Assembly (NCBI GenBank): GCA_963738025.1
Contig: CAVTWA010000005.1
Span: 620,001 to 684,000, forward strand
Direction of reading: 5' to 3'
Length of the DNA: 64,000 nt
Origin: 20CM-2-55-15 sp963738025
GTDB taxonomy: Bacteria > Acidobacteriota > Terriglobia > 20CM-2-55-15
The translations under genes were made by a program, and so were the position numbers. Below, piece after piece: positions 1 through 9,970 of the stretch. The notes beneath the pieces were generated by a model, which made no database searches, was not told the origin of the DNA, and saw only the letters and a program-made list of their open reading frames with translations. Within the stretch, counting starts at the first letter, position 1. Each line of letters opens with the position of its first letter.

Positions 1-563
1 TCATCGACACCCCAGGAGCGATGTCCTGAACATGAGCTTGACGACGCGCAAGATTCTCAGAGAGGATGGTCGCTGCCAAACAAGATAAGATGAGGGACTA
101 ATCGATAAAACAGGAGGGTGAGACGTTATGCCACGTTTCGCGATGGTATCAGTTTGTTGGTGGTTAGCTATGGTACAAATAGAGAAGCAAAGGGACTACA
201 TAGATATCACGGTAGGATCGTCCGCGAAAACGTTTCGAATGGCTCGAATAGACTTTCGTCAGGTTATATAGAACTTGTAGATGTGGTTATCTCTGGTTCC
301 TGGAGGAAAATTTAACGAACGTGCAGCCAAGAGGACGGGTAGTATTTCCGTAGTAGCGCGTGCATCGGTGACTATAGTTTTCTTGTGGTTTCGATAAGTT
401 TCCTCTCTATCTTCAACAATAGTTGGTGCTTAAAGATTTGTGAAGAAAAGTAAGGGCTTTTCAACATTGCATCCTTATTAATAAGGTTGCGCCATCCCCA
501 GGTCGCGAACATCCCTCGAACGCAACGGCGGTAGGCCCCCGGCTCTTCTGGTAGGATTAGTGG
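1..563. other. Lower-GC leader with no convincing gene
   Basis: This stretch is visibly richer in A and T than the coding DNA after it. Two plus-strand frames are open from base 1 and close at 86-88 and 91-93, so the tail of a gene to the left may be here, but nothing is recognisable. AGGAGGG at 112-118 stands just before a GTG at 118 (65 codons) and an ATG at 128 (47 codons); neither peptide resembles a family I know. I see nothing between about 320 and 560. Confidence 0.4.
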
Positions 564-3434
564 GTGACTCTATTACAATTTCGAAACGCTTTTTGCCTGG
601 CGCTGGCGTTCCTGGCCGTAACTGCGGTCGCATCCGCCGCGCAGGCGCCGTCCGGCCAGCCCGATACGTCCGCCGCTTCTGTCGCGTCATATGCGCTCTC
701 GCAGACGATGCCGGTCGACCCCGACGTGCTCGTTGGGACGCTGCCCAACGGTCTCCGCTATTACGTCCGCGCGAACGGTAAGCCGGCGCACCGCGCTGAG
801 CTGCGGCTCGTTGTCAAGGCCGGGTCGGTTCTCGAAGACGACGATCAGCAGGGGCTGGCGCACTTCGTCGAACACATGGAGTTCGAGGGTACCCGGCATT
901 TTCCGAAGCAGGGGCTCGTCGATTTCCTGGCGTCGCTCGGTCTCGGCATCGGTCCGGATGCGAACGCGGAGACCAGCTACGACGATACGCAGTACACCTT
1001 GCGGATCCCGACCGACCAGCCCGACGTCCTCGATCACGCGCTGCTCGTTCTGGAGGATTGGGCGCAGGGCGCCACCTTCGATCAGAGCGGGATCGATCGC
1101 GAGCGGGGAATTGTGCTGGCGGAATGGCGGCTGCATCTCGACGCCGATGAACGGACGCAGGACAAAGTGATCGGCGCCCAGCTCGCGGGATCGCGCTATG
1201 CCGATCGTTTGCCTATCGGCAAACCCGACAGCATCGAGCATGCGCAGCGGGAGCAACTGCTGCGGTTCTATCACGACTGGTACCGCCCCGACTTGATGGC
1301 GGTGATCGTCGTCGGCGACGTCGACCGCGACGCCGTCGCGGCAATGATCAAGGAGCACTTCGGGTCCTTGTCCGCGCCGTCGCCCGAACGGCCGCGGCCC
1401 ACCTTCGACGTGCCCGAGCATCCCGGCACGCGCTACGCGATCGTGACCGACAAGGAGGCGACCACAACGGCCGTGCAGATCAGCGATATGCGGCCCGCTC
1501 GCAACCAGGGATCGGTCGGCGGCTACCGCGAGATCATCCGCGATCAGCTGTTTGCCGACATGTTGGGCGCCAGGCTCGATGAGCTCGCCCGCGGCGCGAA
1601 GCCGCCATTCGTGAGCGCTGCCGCCGACCGTGAGCTGCTCCCGGCCCCGCGAACGCGGGACCTGGCAATGCTGCAGGCGGTCGTATCGAGTGATGGAGTG
1701 ACGCGCGGTCTGGCCGCACTCGCCACAGAACTGCAGCGTCTCTCGCGCTTCGGCTTCACGGCGACCGAGCTCGCCCGCGCCAAGCAGGCGATGATGGTCA
1801 GCTATGAGCGCTCCGTCACGGAAAGTCCCGACCGCGAGTCGGCGAGCCGCGCCGACGAATACACGCGCAACTTCCTCCAGAGCGAGGCGCTGCCGACAAT
1901 CTGGCAGGAACTCGCGTTCCATCGCCGCTTCCTGCCCGAAATCACGCTGGCCGAAATCAACAAGCTGACGGACGATTGGTTTCCCGCCGACAACCGGCTG
2001 ATCGTCGTCGCGGCGCCCGACGCCGACGGCATCGTTCTGCCGGACGAGCGGCAGCTGGCATCCGCCGTGATCGCCACGCCGGCGAACCGGTTGACGGCCT
2101 ACGTCGACACGGCGGCCGGGCAGACGCTGATGCAGTCGAAGCCGGCGGCCGGCAAGATCGTCAAGACGGCCGAGCATCCGGAAGCCGGAATCACCGAGTG
2201 GACGCTGTCGAACGGCGCGACCGTGGTGCTGAAACCAACAAAACTGCGGGAGGATCAAATCCTGTTCCAGGCCTTCGCACCGGGCGGGACGTCGCTTGCG
2301 AGCGATGCCGAGTTCGTTGCGGCTCGCGTCGCCGACGCCGTCGTTCCGGCAGGCGGTGTGGGGCGCTTTAACGGCGTCACGCTCGACAAGATCCTGTCGA
2401 GCAAGGCAATCGCCGTCGTGCCGTTTATCAACGAGATGGAAGAAGGGATGCGCGGAGGCAGCACGCCGCAGGATCTCGAGGCGATGTTCCAGCTGCTGTA
2501 TCTGCGGTTCACGCAGCCGCGCGCCGATCCGACCGCGTTTGCCGCCGCCGGGTCGCAGGCACGCGCGCTGCTCGCCAACCAGCTGGCGAGCCCGGCCGTC
2601 GTGTTCAACCAGACGATGCTCGCCGCGCTCAGCGGCGACAGCCCGCGGCTGCGGCCCCAGACGCCGGCAAGCGTCGATCAGTGGGATCTCGCGAAATCGC
2701 TGGCCTTCTACAAGGCGCGCTTCGCCAACGCCCGCAACTTCACCTTCGTCTTCGTCGGCAGTTTCACGCCCGATAAGCTCCGTCCGCTGGTCGAAACCTA
2801 CCTCGCCAGCCTCCCGGCGACGCAGGCGCACGAGACCTGGCGCGACCTCGGCATCACGCCGCCGACCAGCGTCGTCGAGAAGACGGTTGAAAAGGGCATC
2901 GCGCCGAAAAGCGAAGTAGCGATCGTGTTTTCCGGACCATTCGAATACGACGATCCGCATACGCTGGCGCTGCGGACGATGACTCGCGTCCTGGAGTCGC
3001 GGCTGTTCGACACGATCCGTCAGGAACTCGGCGGTACCTACAGCATCACGGCCGATCCGGACATCGAGAAGTTTCCGCGGCCGGAGTATATCGTGCGGAT
3101 CGACTGGACGTGCGATCCGGCGCAGACCGACATGCTGGTCCGCCGGGTGTTCGACGAGATTGCGTACCTCAAAGCCAGACCGCTGTCCGCAATGCAAATG
3201 ACGCTCATCCGCGAGAACCTGCTGCGCGATTTCGAGCGCAACAGCCAGGACAACGGCTACTTCCTGAACGAGATCGCCCGCCGATACAGAAACGGCGATA
3301 GCGCGAATCTCGCCGCCATCTCCAATATGCCGGAACGCATCAAGATGTTGACCTCCGCCGAACTCTACGAGGCTGCCAAGACCTATCTCGATACCGACCG
3401 GTACGTGAAGGTCATCTTGATGCCGGAACGGTAG
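564..3434 (+). CDS. M16 (pitrilysin) family zinc peptidase, exported
   Basis: 956 residues. The start is a GTG that follows an in-frame stop at 558, and the first 27 residues form a signal peptide ending in ASA, so the enzyme is probably periplasmic or secreted. The inverted zinc motif HxxEH is at 100-104 (HFVEH) and a Glu at about 180 has the spacing of the third ligand, so the N-terminal M16 domain looks active. An inactive M16 C-terminal domain follows and the pair repeats in the second half, the usual layout of roughly 900-residue two-chain-in-one M16 proteins. Such enzymes degrade peptides and small proteins. It stands alone and converges on the GYD gene across a palindromic repeat. A long minus-strand frame over the same bases is only a high-GC shadow. 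Confidence 0.93.
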   Translation: MTLLQFRNAFCLALAFLAVTAVASAAQAPSGQPDTSAASVASYALSQTMPVDPDVLVGTLPNGLRYYVRANGKPAHRAELRLVVKAGSVLEDDDQQGLAHFVEHMEFEGTRHFPKQGLVDFLASLGLGIGPDANAETSYDDTQYTLRIPTDQPDVLDHALLVLEDWAQGATFDQSGIDRERGIVLAEWRLHLDADERTQDKVIGAQLAGSRYADRLPIGKPDSIEHAQREQLLRFYHDWYRPDLMAVIVVGDVDRDAVAAMIKEHFGSLSAPSPERPRPTFDVPEHPGTRYAIVTDKEATTTAVQISDMRPARNQGSVGGYREIIRDQLFADMLGARLDELARGAKPPFVSAAADRELLPAPRTRDLAMLQAVVSSDGVTRGLAALATELQRLSRFGFTATELARAKQAMMVSYERSVTESPDRESASRADEYTRNFLQSEALPTIWQELAFHRRFLPEITLAEINKLTDDWFPADNRLIVVAAPDADGIVLPDERQLASAVIATPANRLTAYVDTAAGQTLMQSKPAAGKIVKTAEHPEAGITEWTLSNGATVVLKPTKLREDQILFQAFAPGGTSLASDAEFVAARVADAVVPAGGVGRFNGVTLDKILSSKAIAVVPFINEMEEGMRGGSTPQDLEAMFQLLYLRFTQPRADPTAFAAAGSQARALLANQLASPAVVFNQTMLAALSGDSPRLRPQTPASVDQWDLAKSLAFYKARFANARNFTFVFVGSFTPDKLRPLVETYLASLPATQAHETWRDLGITPPTSVVEKTVEKGIAPKSEVAIVFSGPFEYDDPHTLALRTMTRVLESRLFDTIRQELGGTYSITADPDIEKFPRPEYIVRIDWTCDPAQTDMLVRRVFDEIAYLKARPLSAMQMTLIRENLLRDFERNSQDNGYFLNEIARRYRNGDSANLAAISNMPERIKMLTSAELYEAAKTYLDTDRYVKVILMPER

Positions 3435-3453
3435 CGACCTTCACCGCCGTCGG

Positions 3454-3502
3454 GATAAGCCACGGATTTAACGGATTAAACGGATTCAATCCGTTGCTTA
3501 TC
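3454..3502. repeat. Palindromic repeat family A, copy 1
   Basis: GATAAGCCACGGATT on the left mirrors an imperfect GTTGCTTATC end on the right, with short ACGGATT units between. It lies 20 bases after the stop of the M16 gene and 4 bases before the stop of the convergent GYD gene. It could form a hairpin in either direction and may terminate both genes. Other copies are at about 11.2, 34.5, 38.9, 40.2, 43.7, 46.2 and 49.5 kb. Confidence 0.85.
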
Positions 3503-3506
3503 GATT

Positions 3507-3836
3507 CTATTTCCCGGCTTTACCGGGCGCCTGATATTGGACCGTTCTGGCAATTGCCTGATCGACTTCTTCGACGGTCAACAGAGGAGTTGTTTTTGAA
3601 CGGACGAGTCCGGTACTCGCCACGGCGATGGCGAGAGCGGCCGCGCTGACATTGTCCGGCAGATCAATGATCACAAACACGTCGGTCCCTCCGAACGCAA
3701 AGTAGGTGCTCTCCGCTTTGCCTCCGAGTGATTCGACCGCTTTCTTGACCGCAGCACCGCGACCAGTTGCCTTGTCGCGAATCAGACCCTGTAATCCTTC
3801 AGCAGAGTAACTGGCTTCGATGAGATATTTCGGCAC
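3507..3836 (-). CDS. GYD domain-containing protein
   Basis: 109 residues. I place the start at the GTG giving VPKYLIEASYS, because members of this family typically begin MPKYL and an AAGGAAGG ribosome site lies just upstream; a longer frame back to 3890 has no such support. The whole protein is one GYD domain (the PF08734 type): a small ferredoxin-like alpha/beta fold with the 'GRGAAVKKAVESLGG' helix and 'VFVIIDLPDN' strand typical of the family. No biochemical role is established for these proteins. It is cytoplasmic, monocistronic and convergent with the M16 gene. Confidence 0.85.
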   Translation of the reverse strand: MPKYLIEASYSAEGLQGLIRDKATGRGAAVKKAVESLGGKAESTYFAFGGTDVFVIIDLPDNVSAAALAIAVASTGLVRSKTTPLLTVEEVDQAIARTVQYQAPGKAGK

Positions 3837-4047
3837 AGGACACCTTCCTTTTTTCGTGATTGATCCGAGCATTCTATCAGACATAGACACGGGCTCTGCG
3901 CCTGCCGGTGTCTACCTCATGTTGTGATAACCTGCGGCTGGTGACTCAATCCGCCGTCCGATAATTCAGCCTTTCCTTCCAAGTTGCGGCGCCCTCCGTG
4001 TGTCCGGGCGCCGAATCTAATAACGCTTTCAAAATTCGGAGCAACAA

Positions 4048-4800
4048 ATGGAATCGAAATGGTACGAATCGTTTTTTTACGGCCTGGCGGTGGAACTCTG
4101 GGGCAAGGTCATGAGCACAGAGCAGACGTCCGAAGAAGTTGATTTTGCTGTGAGCACGTTGAATCTGTCGAAAGAGGCTCGCCTCATCGATGTTCCGTGT
4201 GGGCTGGGACGGCATTCCATCGAGCTGAGCCGGCGTGGATATCGAATGACCGGTGTGGATCTATCGGAGCAGTCCATCGCCGAAGCGCGGCGCAATGCCG
4301 ATCTGGCCGGCTTGCCGGTCGACTGGGTCCACGGCGACATGGTCCTGCTCGACAGGAGCTGCGGAGGAGAGCCGTTCGATGGCGCTCTCTGTTTTGGAAA
4401 CAGTTTTGGCTACATGGACTACGACACCACTATGGATTTTCTGCGCGCGTTGAACAGGTGTTTAAAAACCGGCGCAGGATTTCTTTTAGACACGGGTCTG
4501 GCAGCGGAATCGTTGTTGCCGAACCTTCCGACTCGCCGCTGGTACAAAGTCGAAGACATGTACATGCTTAGCGAAGCTGCCTACGACGCTCCATCGAGTC
4601 AGTTGCGGGTTCACTACACTTTTATGCGTGGCGCGGAAGTTCAGACCGGCGCTGCGACGTACTTCTTGTATACGGTGGCCGAACTGAAGCGCCTTCTTGC
4701 GGCATGCGGGCTGCAGGTGCAAGGTTTGTACGGCACCACAAAGGGCGATCCCTATCTCGTCGGGAATCAGCGGCTATTGCTCGTTGCCAGAAAGGTTTGA
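4048..4800 (+). CDS. Class I SAM-dependent methyltransferase
   Basis: 250 residues, ATG preceded by GGAG nine bases upstream. Motif I is 'IDVPCGLGRHSIELS' at about 49-63, followed by the acidic end of strand 2 in 'GVDLSEQSI' and motif II-like 'DGALCFGNSFGYMD'. This is the Methyltransf_25/11 type of Rossmann fold that binds S-adenosylmethionine. The substrate cannot be read from sequence; relatives are mostly labelled simply as class I methyltransferases. There is no signal peptide. It stands alone between a GYD gene and a large secreted protein, so context does not help. Confidence 0.88.
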   Translation: MESKWYESFFYGLAVELWGKVMSTEQTSEEVDFAVSTLNLSKEARLIDVPCGLGRHSIELSRRGYRMTGVDLSEQSIAEARRNADLAGLPVDWVHGDMVLLDRSCGGEPFDGALCFGNSFGYMDYDTTMDFLRALNRCLKTGAGFLLDTGLAAESLLPNLPTRRWYKVEDMYMLSEAAYDAPSSQLRVHYTFMRGAEVQTGAATYFLYTVAELKRLLAACGLQVQGLYGTTKGDPYLVGNQRLLLVARKV

Positions 4801-4816
4801 AGAACGGCATTCAAAC

Positions 4817-4914
4817 CGCGGATGATGCGGATTGGGCGGACGTGTCGGCTAAACATTCGACAATCGTCGGCATCATCCGCGTCATTGTAGTCGCGGGCTT
4901 CAGCCCGCGACTAC
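4817..4914. repeat. Two dispersed hairpin repeats (families B and C)
   Basis: 4817-4886 carries CCGCGGATGATGCGGATT facing CATCCGCGTCAT, a family found again near 27761. It is followed directly by a near-perfect palindrome at 4887-4914, GTAGTCGCGGGCTTC and its complement, a family found again at 25873. Both lie just after the stop of the methyltransferase gene, which suggests a terminator role at this site. Confidence 0.75.
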
Positions 4915-4991
4915 ATGCGCGCCTGCAAATTGGATGCACGAGATGCCCTGCATGCATAATGGAACGCGGGGTATCGAGCACCAGGGGGCGT

Positions 4992-7763
4992 ATGCAAGAA
5001 CTGTTCTTGGTCAGCCTTCTATTCGTTCAAGCCGCGGCACAGCCGCCGGCAACATCCATCACCGGCCGGATTCTGTTCTCGGATGGGATGCCGGCATCCG
5101 GTCTTGTTGTCCAGGCCGTGCCGGTCTCCGAGGTACAAGACCCAGGCTTGTTTATAAAAGGCTCGAGTCTCGGCAGGACCGACGGGGCCGGCGCCTACAA
5201 AATCCAACTCGCTGCGGGCAGCTATTATTTACGCATCCGTGACGGCAGGGGCGGCTTCACCTATTACCCGGGCGTGCCGGTATTACCCGATGCCGCAGTG
5301 GTCCGGACAACGGATACGCCGATCGAGAATCTCAACTTCGCTTTGCCGGAAGCCGCTTCCGGTATTCATGTCAGCGGACATGTGACGCTTCCTCCGAGCC
5401 AGTCCGGGCGGCGAGCCGGCATGGCGGTACAGCTCAGCGGGCCGACGGGACCCTTGACTGTTCCGATCGATCCCGCTGGCGCCTTTGACATTCCTCACGT
5501 CATGCCTGGAGGCTACCGGCTGTCCGTAGAACCCGCGCCAGGGCTGTTACCGATTCCTCTGGTGGTTGCAAGTACGGATATCCGCAATCTCGAGCTCGTT
5601 GTGCCGCGCCTGGTCATGCTAGCCGGAACGGTAGTGACCGATGGCGGAGCGATTCCCCGATTTACCATCGCGGTTGAATCGGTTGCCTATCGCACGAACA
5701 TCAACGTCGGAACCGACGGCAAATTTCAAATCGAACTGCCGGAGGGCCGATACCGTATGGTCCTTGCGCTGGGCGACGGTTATTACCTTAAGACGCTCGA
5801 GTCCGGCAAAACCGATCTTCAAACGGAGATGCTTCAGATCGCTGAAACGGATTCGGCGGTAGCCGTCAAGATCGCCCTGGCAAAGTCTCCCGGAGTCCGC
5901 GTGACAGGTCATGTGACAGTGTCCGGGCCGGGCGCGCCATCAAGCTCCATGCGATCGCTGACATTTACCGGGCGAGCGGTCAATCAGTCCACTGACGTCA
6001 AGATTGCACCGGATGGTTCTTTCGAGATTCCGGAAATCGTCCCGGGAGCCTACGTCGCGCGCGTCACCTTGGCATCCATGCTGAGTTCTCCAGTTGTTCC
6101 AGTCTCGATTCCAAATCGGGAACTTCGCGACCTTGTGATCGAGATTCCTCCGGAGGTGGAAGTGTGGGGCCGTGTCGACGTCGACGGCTACGGTCCGCCA
6201 CCTCGTTTCTCGCTGACATTAATTAATGGTGAAGTGCCACTGACAACCGGAAAAAATGGAGAGTTACCTTCACTGTCTGCGGCGGGCCTATTTGAGGCCG
6301 TACGCGGCGGCACCGGCGGATCGGAGGTCGTTGAGATGAAAGTGAGCGCGCTGCCTGACGGCGCTTTTAAAATGAAACTGCCGGAAGGTACGTATCATGT
6401 GGCCGCGGCCACCAGGGCGGGCAATGGCGTTCCACCGGCCTATGTACTGCGCTCGATGACATATGGTTCTGCAGATCTGTTGAAAGAGCCACTGAAGATT
6501 TCAAGCGAAGCCCATCCGGAACTGCAAATCGGTTTCGAGCCCGCCTCACCGAGCCCGTGGCTCTCGGTCGGGGGCAAGGTGCGCGGTTTTGATCCGTCAG
6601 ACGGGCCGTTGCGCGTCTCTCTGGAAAGCCAGATGACCTCCGCTATCGAGGTCCCTGTCGGTCCGGATGGTTCATTCGAATTTCCCCGCGTGCTGCCGCA
6701 GAATAGCTATCGAGCCAGTTTAGTGCCCACACGGGATGCGGCTTCTTCTCCATTCTTTAATGTTGCCGATAAGGATGTCACAGGCATTGAAATCGTCGTT
6801 CCCGGCGAGAAGGAGGTGCGGATCGTCGCGTCCACCGACGACAACGAACCCCTTCCGGTATTCGCCTTGACTCTGGCAGGTTCGGGCAGCACGGTAACCG
6901 TCCTTGCGAAGCCCGAACGGGACGGCTCATTCCGGGCAAAACTCCCGACGGATGAGCGCAAACTGACGATCGGCAGTTTCCCGCTGGGATACGTCGTGAA
7001 GTCGGCGACGTATAAGGCGGTGGATGTATTGAAGCAGCCGCTGAAAATCTCCGCAGATGATGCCGACGATCTGCAGGTACGTTTTGCTTCCGATCCTTCA
7101 TTGCCGTTGGGCAGTCTGAAGGGACGAATTACGGGACTGGACCCCCGCGAAACCAACGTACGGCTGACGCTGAATTCCGTAACGTCTTTTGCAACGTTCG
7201 AAACAACCGTTGGTGCGGACGGCGCATTCTCTTTTTCGCAAATTCCACAAGGCTCTTACATGCCGGCGATTGTCGGCACCAACGTCTCCGGTTTCGTCAC
7301 ACCTTCGACCGTCGTTGTATCCGGTGGCGATATCTTCAGTGTCGAACTGGCTGCGCCCAGCGGGTTAACCTCCATCGAAAGCCCATTCACGGAGGAAGAA
7401 CCCACAGGAGTCGTTCTGACGAGCCTATCCGGCTCGCGCCAGGACGCGAACGAATCCGCAGCGGTTGCGCAGCTGAGGACGATCAATACGGCTGAAGTGA
7501 CCTATCTTTCCACGAATCATGGAAACTACGGCACCATTCCAGACCTTATTAAAGCTGGTTTCCTGGATTCACGATTCAACGGGGAAATTTCCGGGTTCAC
7601 ATGGTCTGTTATTGCCGCCGGGTCGAACTATGTTGCCGTAGCCGTCCCGTCTTCTCAAAGCACCGGGCGGTATGGTTATTTCAGCGCGCCAGACGCAATC
7701 ATCCGGTATTCGACATTCGATGTGCTCACGCCTCCACGCCAGGGCGGCAAACCGGTCGGGTAA
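4992..7763 (+). CDS. Secreted carboxypeptidase-regulatory-like repeat protein with a pilin-like C-terminus
   Basis: 923 residues from the ATG at 4992, chosen because it opens a signal peptide (MQELFLVSLLFVQAAAQ) and is preceded by AGGGGG; the open frame extends further up through repeat DNA. Most of the protein is a series of about seven beta-sandwich domains of the carboxypeptidase-regulatory type, each marked by 'G.V......G..F.IP....G.Y' blocks. The last 110 residues (about 'SAAVAQLRTINTAEVTYLST' onward) resemble the globular part of type IV pilin-like proteins (G/H and pseudopilin types), but no pilin transmembrane helix precedes it. Role unknown; probably a cell-surface protein. No operon partner is evident. 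Confidence 0.75.
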   Translation: MQELFLVSLLFVQAAAQPPATSITGRILFSDGMPASGLVVQAVPVSEVQDPGLFIKGSSLGRTDGAGAYKIQLAAGSYYLRIRDGRGGFTYYPGVPVLPDAAVVRTTDTPIENLNFALPEAASGIHVSGHVTLPPSQSGRRAGMAVQLSGPTGPLTVPIDPAGAFDIPHVMPGGYRLSVEPAPGLLPIPLVVASTDIRNLELVVPRLVMLAGTVVTDGGAIPRFTIAVESVAYRTNINVGTDGKFQIELPEGRYRMVLALGDGYYLKTLESGKTDLQTEMLQIAETDSAVAVKIALAKSPGVRVTGHVTVSGPGAPSSSMRSLTFTGRAVNQSTDVKIAPDGSFEIPEIVPGAYVARVTLASMLSSPVVPVSIPNRELRDLVIEIPPEVEVWGRVDVDGYGPPPRFSLTLINGEVPLTTGKNGELPSLSAAGLFEAVRGGTGGSEVVEMKVSALPDGAFKMKLPEGTYHVAAATRAGNGVPPAYVLRSMTYGSADLLKEPLKISSEAHPELQIGFEPASPSPWLSVGGKVRGFDPSDGPLRVSLESQMTSAIEVPVGPDGSFEFPRVLPQNSYRASLVPTRDAASSPFFNVADKDVTGIEIVVPGEKEVRIVASTDDNEPLPVFALTLAGSGSTVTVLAKPERDGSFRAKLPTDERKLTIGSFPLGYVVKSATYKAVDVLKQPLKISADDADDLQVRFASDPSLPLGSLKGRITGLDPRETNVRLTLNSVTSFATFETTVGADGAFSFSQIPQGSYMPAIVGTNVSGFVTPSTVVVSGGDIFSVELAAPSGLTSIESPFTEEEPTGVVLTSLSGSRQDANESAAVAQLRTINTAEVTYLSTNHGNYGTIPDLIKAGFLDSRFNGEISGFTWSVIAAGSNYVAVAVPSSQSTGRYGYFSAPDAIIRYSTFDVLTPPRQGGKPVG

Positions 7764-7843
7764 TCGATTGGGCTCAAGCTGCAGGGGCGCTCTGCGACCC
7801 GAGTTGTCCAAAACCAGAATGGATGCTGCGGTTAGCGTGTCTG

Positions 7844-7872
7844 CAGTCCCCGCCTGACTCAGGCGGGGACTG
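7844..7872. repeat. Short hairpin of repeat family E
   Basis: CAGTCCCCGCCTGA and TCAGGCGGGGACTG form a near-perfect inverted repeat between two same-strand genes. The bases to its left (from about 7803) match the right-hand flank of the 55.8-kb copy in reverse complement, so the mobile unit is longer than the hairpin. Confidence 0.8.
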
Positions 7873-8044
7873 GGACTTCCTATTTCAACGTCCGCCCAAA
7901 ATCCACTCGGTCAAACCAGAAAGGCATTCAGTCGCCCTTGTTGCACAAGGCGGAATTCCGCGTGCCTCTTGCGCATTTTGTGGTTTCTCCCCTCAAAATG
8001 CCCGATGTACAATGCTGGCGTACTTCCCCTACAAGGAGCTCACC

Positions 8045-9802
8045 ATGCTTCGAAGTTCAGCCGGGCCGGCCAGCTGGGAAAACGATCTGACCGCGATCAG
8101 TGCGTCCGACTGGAACTACGATTTCGCAGCGCATCTGCTCGAGCGAGCCGGGTTCGGAGGGTCTCCTGAAGAGATAGACGCGCTTGCCCGGCTCACTCCG
8201 CGCGGGGCCGTCCGGCGCCTGGTCTACTTTCAGAGCATCCCGGACACGCTGCCGCCATTCGATCACTCCGGTATTCATGATCCCGGACTCGAACCATTTC
8301 CCGAAAGCCGGCCTGCCGTCACCAAGATGGCGAAGGAGAAGGGGGAAGCGCTCGGCATCAAAGTCAAAGCTGGAGGCGACCGCCCGCTCCAGCCGATCGT
8401 CAACGAGTTCTTTTACTGGCTGCGCGCCAGCGTCCTGGAAACCCAGCGGGTCGGATATTGGTGGGCCAACCGGATGGTCGCCACGCAACGTCCGCTCGAA
8501 GAAAAGATGTCGCTCTTCTGGCACGGCCATTTTGCCGTCAATGAAGCCAAAGTGCGCGACTACCGCAAGACACTTGGCCAGCTGGAGCTCTTTCACAAGT
8601 ACGGAACAGGCAGCTTTCGCGACCTCCTGATCGCGGTGGCTCGGGACCCGGCCATGCTCTCCTTCCTGGACGCCGGCGTGAATGTGAAAGGCGCGCCAAA
8701 CGAGAACTTCGCCCGGGAAATCATGGAACTGTTCACGATGGGTGTCGGCAATTACTCCGAAAAGGACATCCGCGAAGGTGCGCGCGCATTCACGGGGTGG
8801 AATTATGTCGACCTCAAGTTCGTCGTGAACCAGCAACAGCATGACGACGGGCCGAAGACCTTTCTCGGCCAGACCGGCAACTTTGACGGCGTTGATGTGA
8901 TTAACATCATTACCAGACAACCCGTGACATCGCGGTTCATCGCCGGCAAGATCTACCGGTATTTTGTTCGCCAGGAACTCAACGCGCAAACGCAGGATAA
9001 GCTCGGCGCCGTCCTGCGGGACAACGACTACAAGATCGCCTCGCTCCTCGAAACCATTTTTATGTCGCGCGATTTCTACAGTCCGGTCTCCGTTGGAACG
9101 CAGATCAAGAGCCCCGTCCAGTTAGCGATCTCGACGTTCAAGAAGCTCGGCCTGACGGAAGCTCCGGGAGTGCCTGATTTCAATATCGCCACAGGAACCC
9201 TGGGGCAGCGCCTGTTCTCTCCGCCCACAGTGGCCGGATGGTCGGAAGGCCGCAGCTGGATCACGCCCGGCCTTTTGCTCGAGCGCGGTAATTTCATCCG
9301 CGATGTTTTGTTTCCCGATATCAACTTCATCCCTCCGGACCGGGCGAATCCTGCAGCGGACGTTCGAATCGTCGCCGACAAGATCCGGGCCGGAATGGAC
9401 ATTTCGACGGCCACTGTACCCGAGCGAGGCAGCGAGGGCGGACTGGCCGAGTCGAACATGCTGGCGGATCGCGACGAGGACTTCAATACCCGTTACGGAA
9501 GTTTCCGCGGCTGGCAAATGGCGATCGAGAGGGTGAAGCCCATCCCCCGTCCAACCGCGCAGGTCCGTCTGACGCGGATGGTCGTCGATGCGAAGGCGAA
9601 GAACACAACGGAAGTTGTCGATCACTTCATCCGCCGCTTCATGCGCGTTCCGCCGGCAGACGACAAACGCAAGGCGTTGATCGCGTTTCTGAACAAAGAA
9701 TCGGGCACGACGGATGTCGAAACGGCTAAAACGTACATGGAAGATTCGCTCCGGCTTCTGCTCCATTTGTTATTGAGCGAACCGGAGTATCAACTGAGCT
9801 GA
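8045..9802 (+). CDS. DUF1800 domain-containing protein
   Basis: 585 residues from the ATG at 8045, which has a good AAGGAG site eight bases upstream; the frame extends back to 7601 but runs through repeat DNA. The protein matches the DUF1800 family: N-terminal 'AAHLLERAGFGGSPEEID', central 'RPLEEKMSLFWHGHFAV' and 'NENFAREIMELFTMGVGNYSEKD', and the C-terminal 'FSPPTVAGWSEGRSWI' block. Biochemical function is unknown. Genes of this family are almost always followed by a DUF1501 gene, as here 168 bases downstream, and the two are assumed to act together in the envelope. I see no clear signal peptide on this partner. Confidence 0.92.
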   Translation: MLRSSAGPASWENDLTAISASDWNYDFAAHLLERAGFGGSPEEIDALARLTPRGAVRRLVYFQSIPDTLPPFDHSGIHDPGLEPFPESRPAVTKMAKEKGEALGIKVKAGGDRPLQPIVNEFFYWLRASVLETQRVGYWWANRMVATQRPLEEKMSLFWHGHFAVNEAKVRDYRKTLGQLELFHKYGTGSFRDLLIAVARDPAMLSFLDAGVNVKGAPNENFAREIMELFTMGVGNYSEKDIREGARAFTGWNYVDLKFVVNQQQHDDGPKTFLGQTGNFDGVDVINIITRQPVTSRFIAGKIYRYFVRQELNAQTQDKLGAVLRDNDYKIASLLETIFMSRDFYSPVSVGTQIKSPVQLAISTFKKLGLTEAPGVPDFNIATGTLGQRLFSPPTVAGWSEGRSWITPGLLLERGNFIRDVLFPDINFIPPDRANPAADVRIVADKIRAGMDISTATVPERGSEGGLAESNMLADRDEDFNTRYGSFRGWQMAIERVKPIPRPTAQVRLTRMVVDAKAKNTTEVVDHFIRRFMRVPPADDKRKALIAFLNKESGTTDVETAKTYMEDSLRLLLHLLLSEPEYQLS

Positions 9803-9880
9803 GACGTCTGAATCGGAATTTTGAGAAGACTTCTGGTGGCGCTCTTGGATAGGTAAGTATGGTGGCACCGGGTGCCTCCA

Positions 9881-9911
9881 GACTCCCCGCCTGAACGTCT
9901 AGGCGGGGAGT
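9881..9911. repeat. Short hairpin of repeat family E
   Basis: ACTCCCCGCCTGA faces TAGGCGGGGAGT with a short loop. It lies between the DUF1800 stop and the DUF1501 start, so it could lower transcription of the second gene. Confidence 0.75.
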
Positions 9912-9970
9912 AAGGCACGGTATTCATCATATTAACCGTATCTATCGTATTAGGAAGAAGGGCACAGACT

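Noticed and set aside
118..315. 65-codon frame after a good AGGAGGG site
   Set aside because: The peptide resembles no family and an alternative ATG at 128 in another frame fits the same site. Not enough to call a gene.
687..3197. 836-codon open frame on the minus strand over the M16 gene
   Set aside because: It is the mirror of a high-GC coding frame. The plus-strand product has a signal peptide and zinc motif, the minus product has no recognisable domain.
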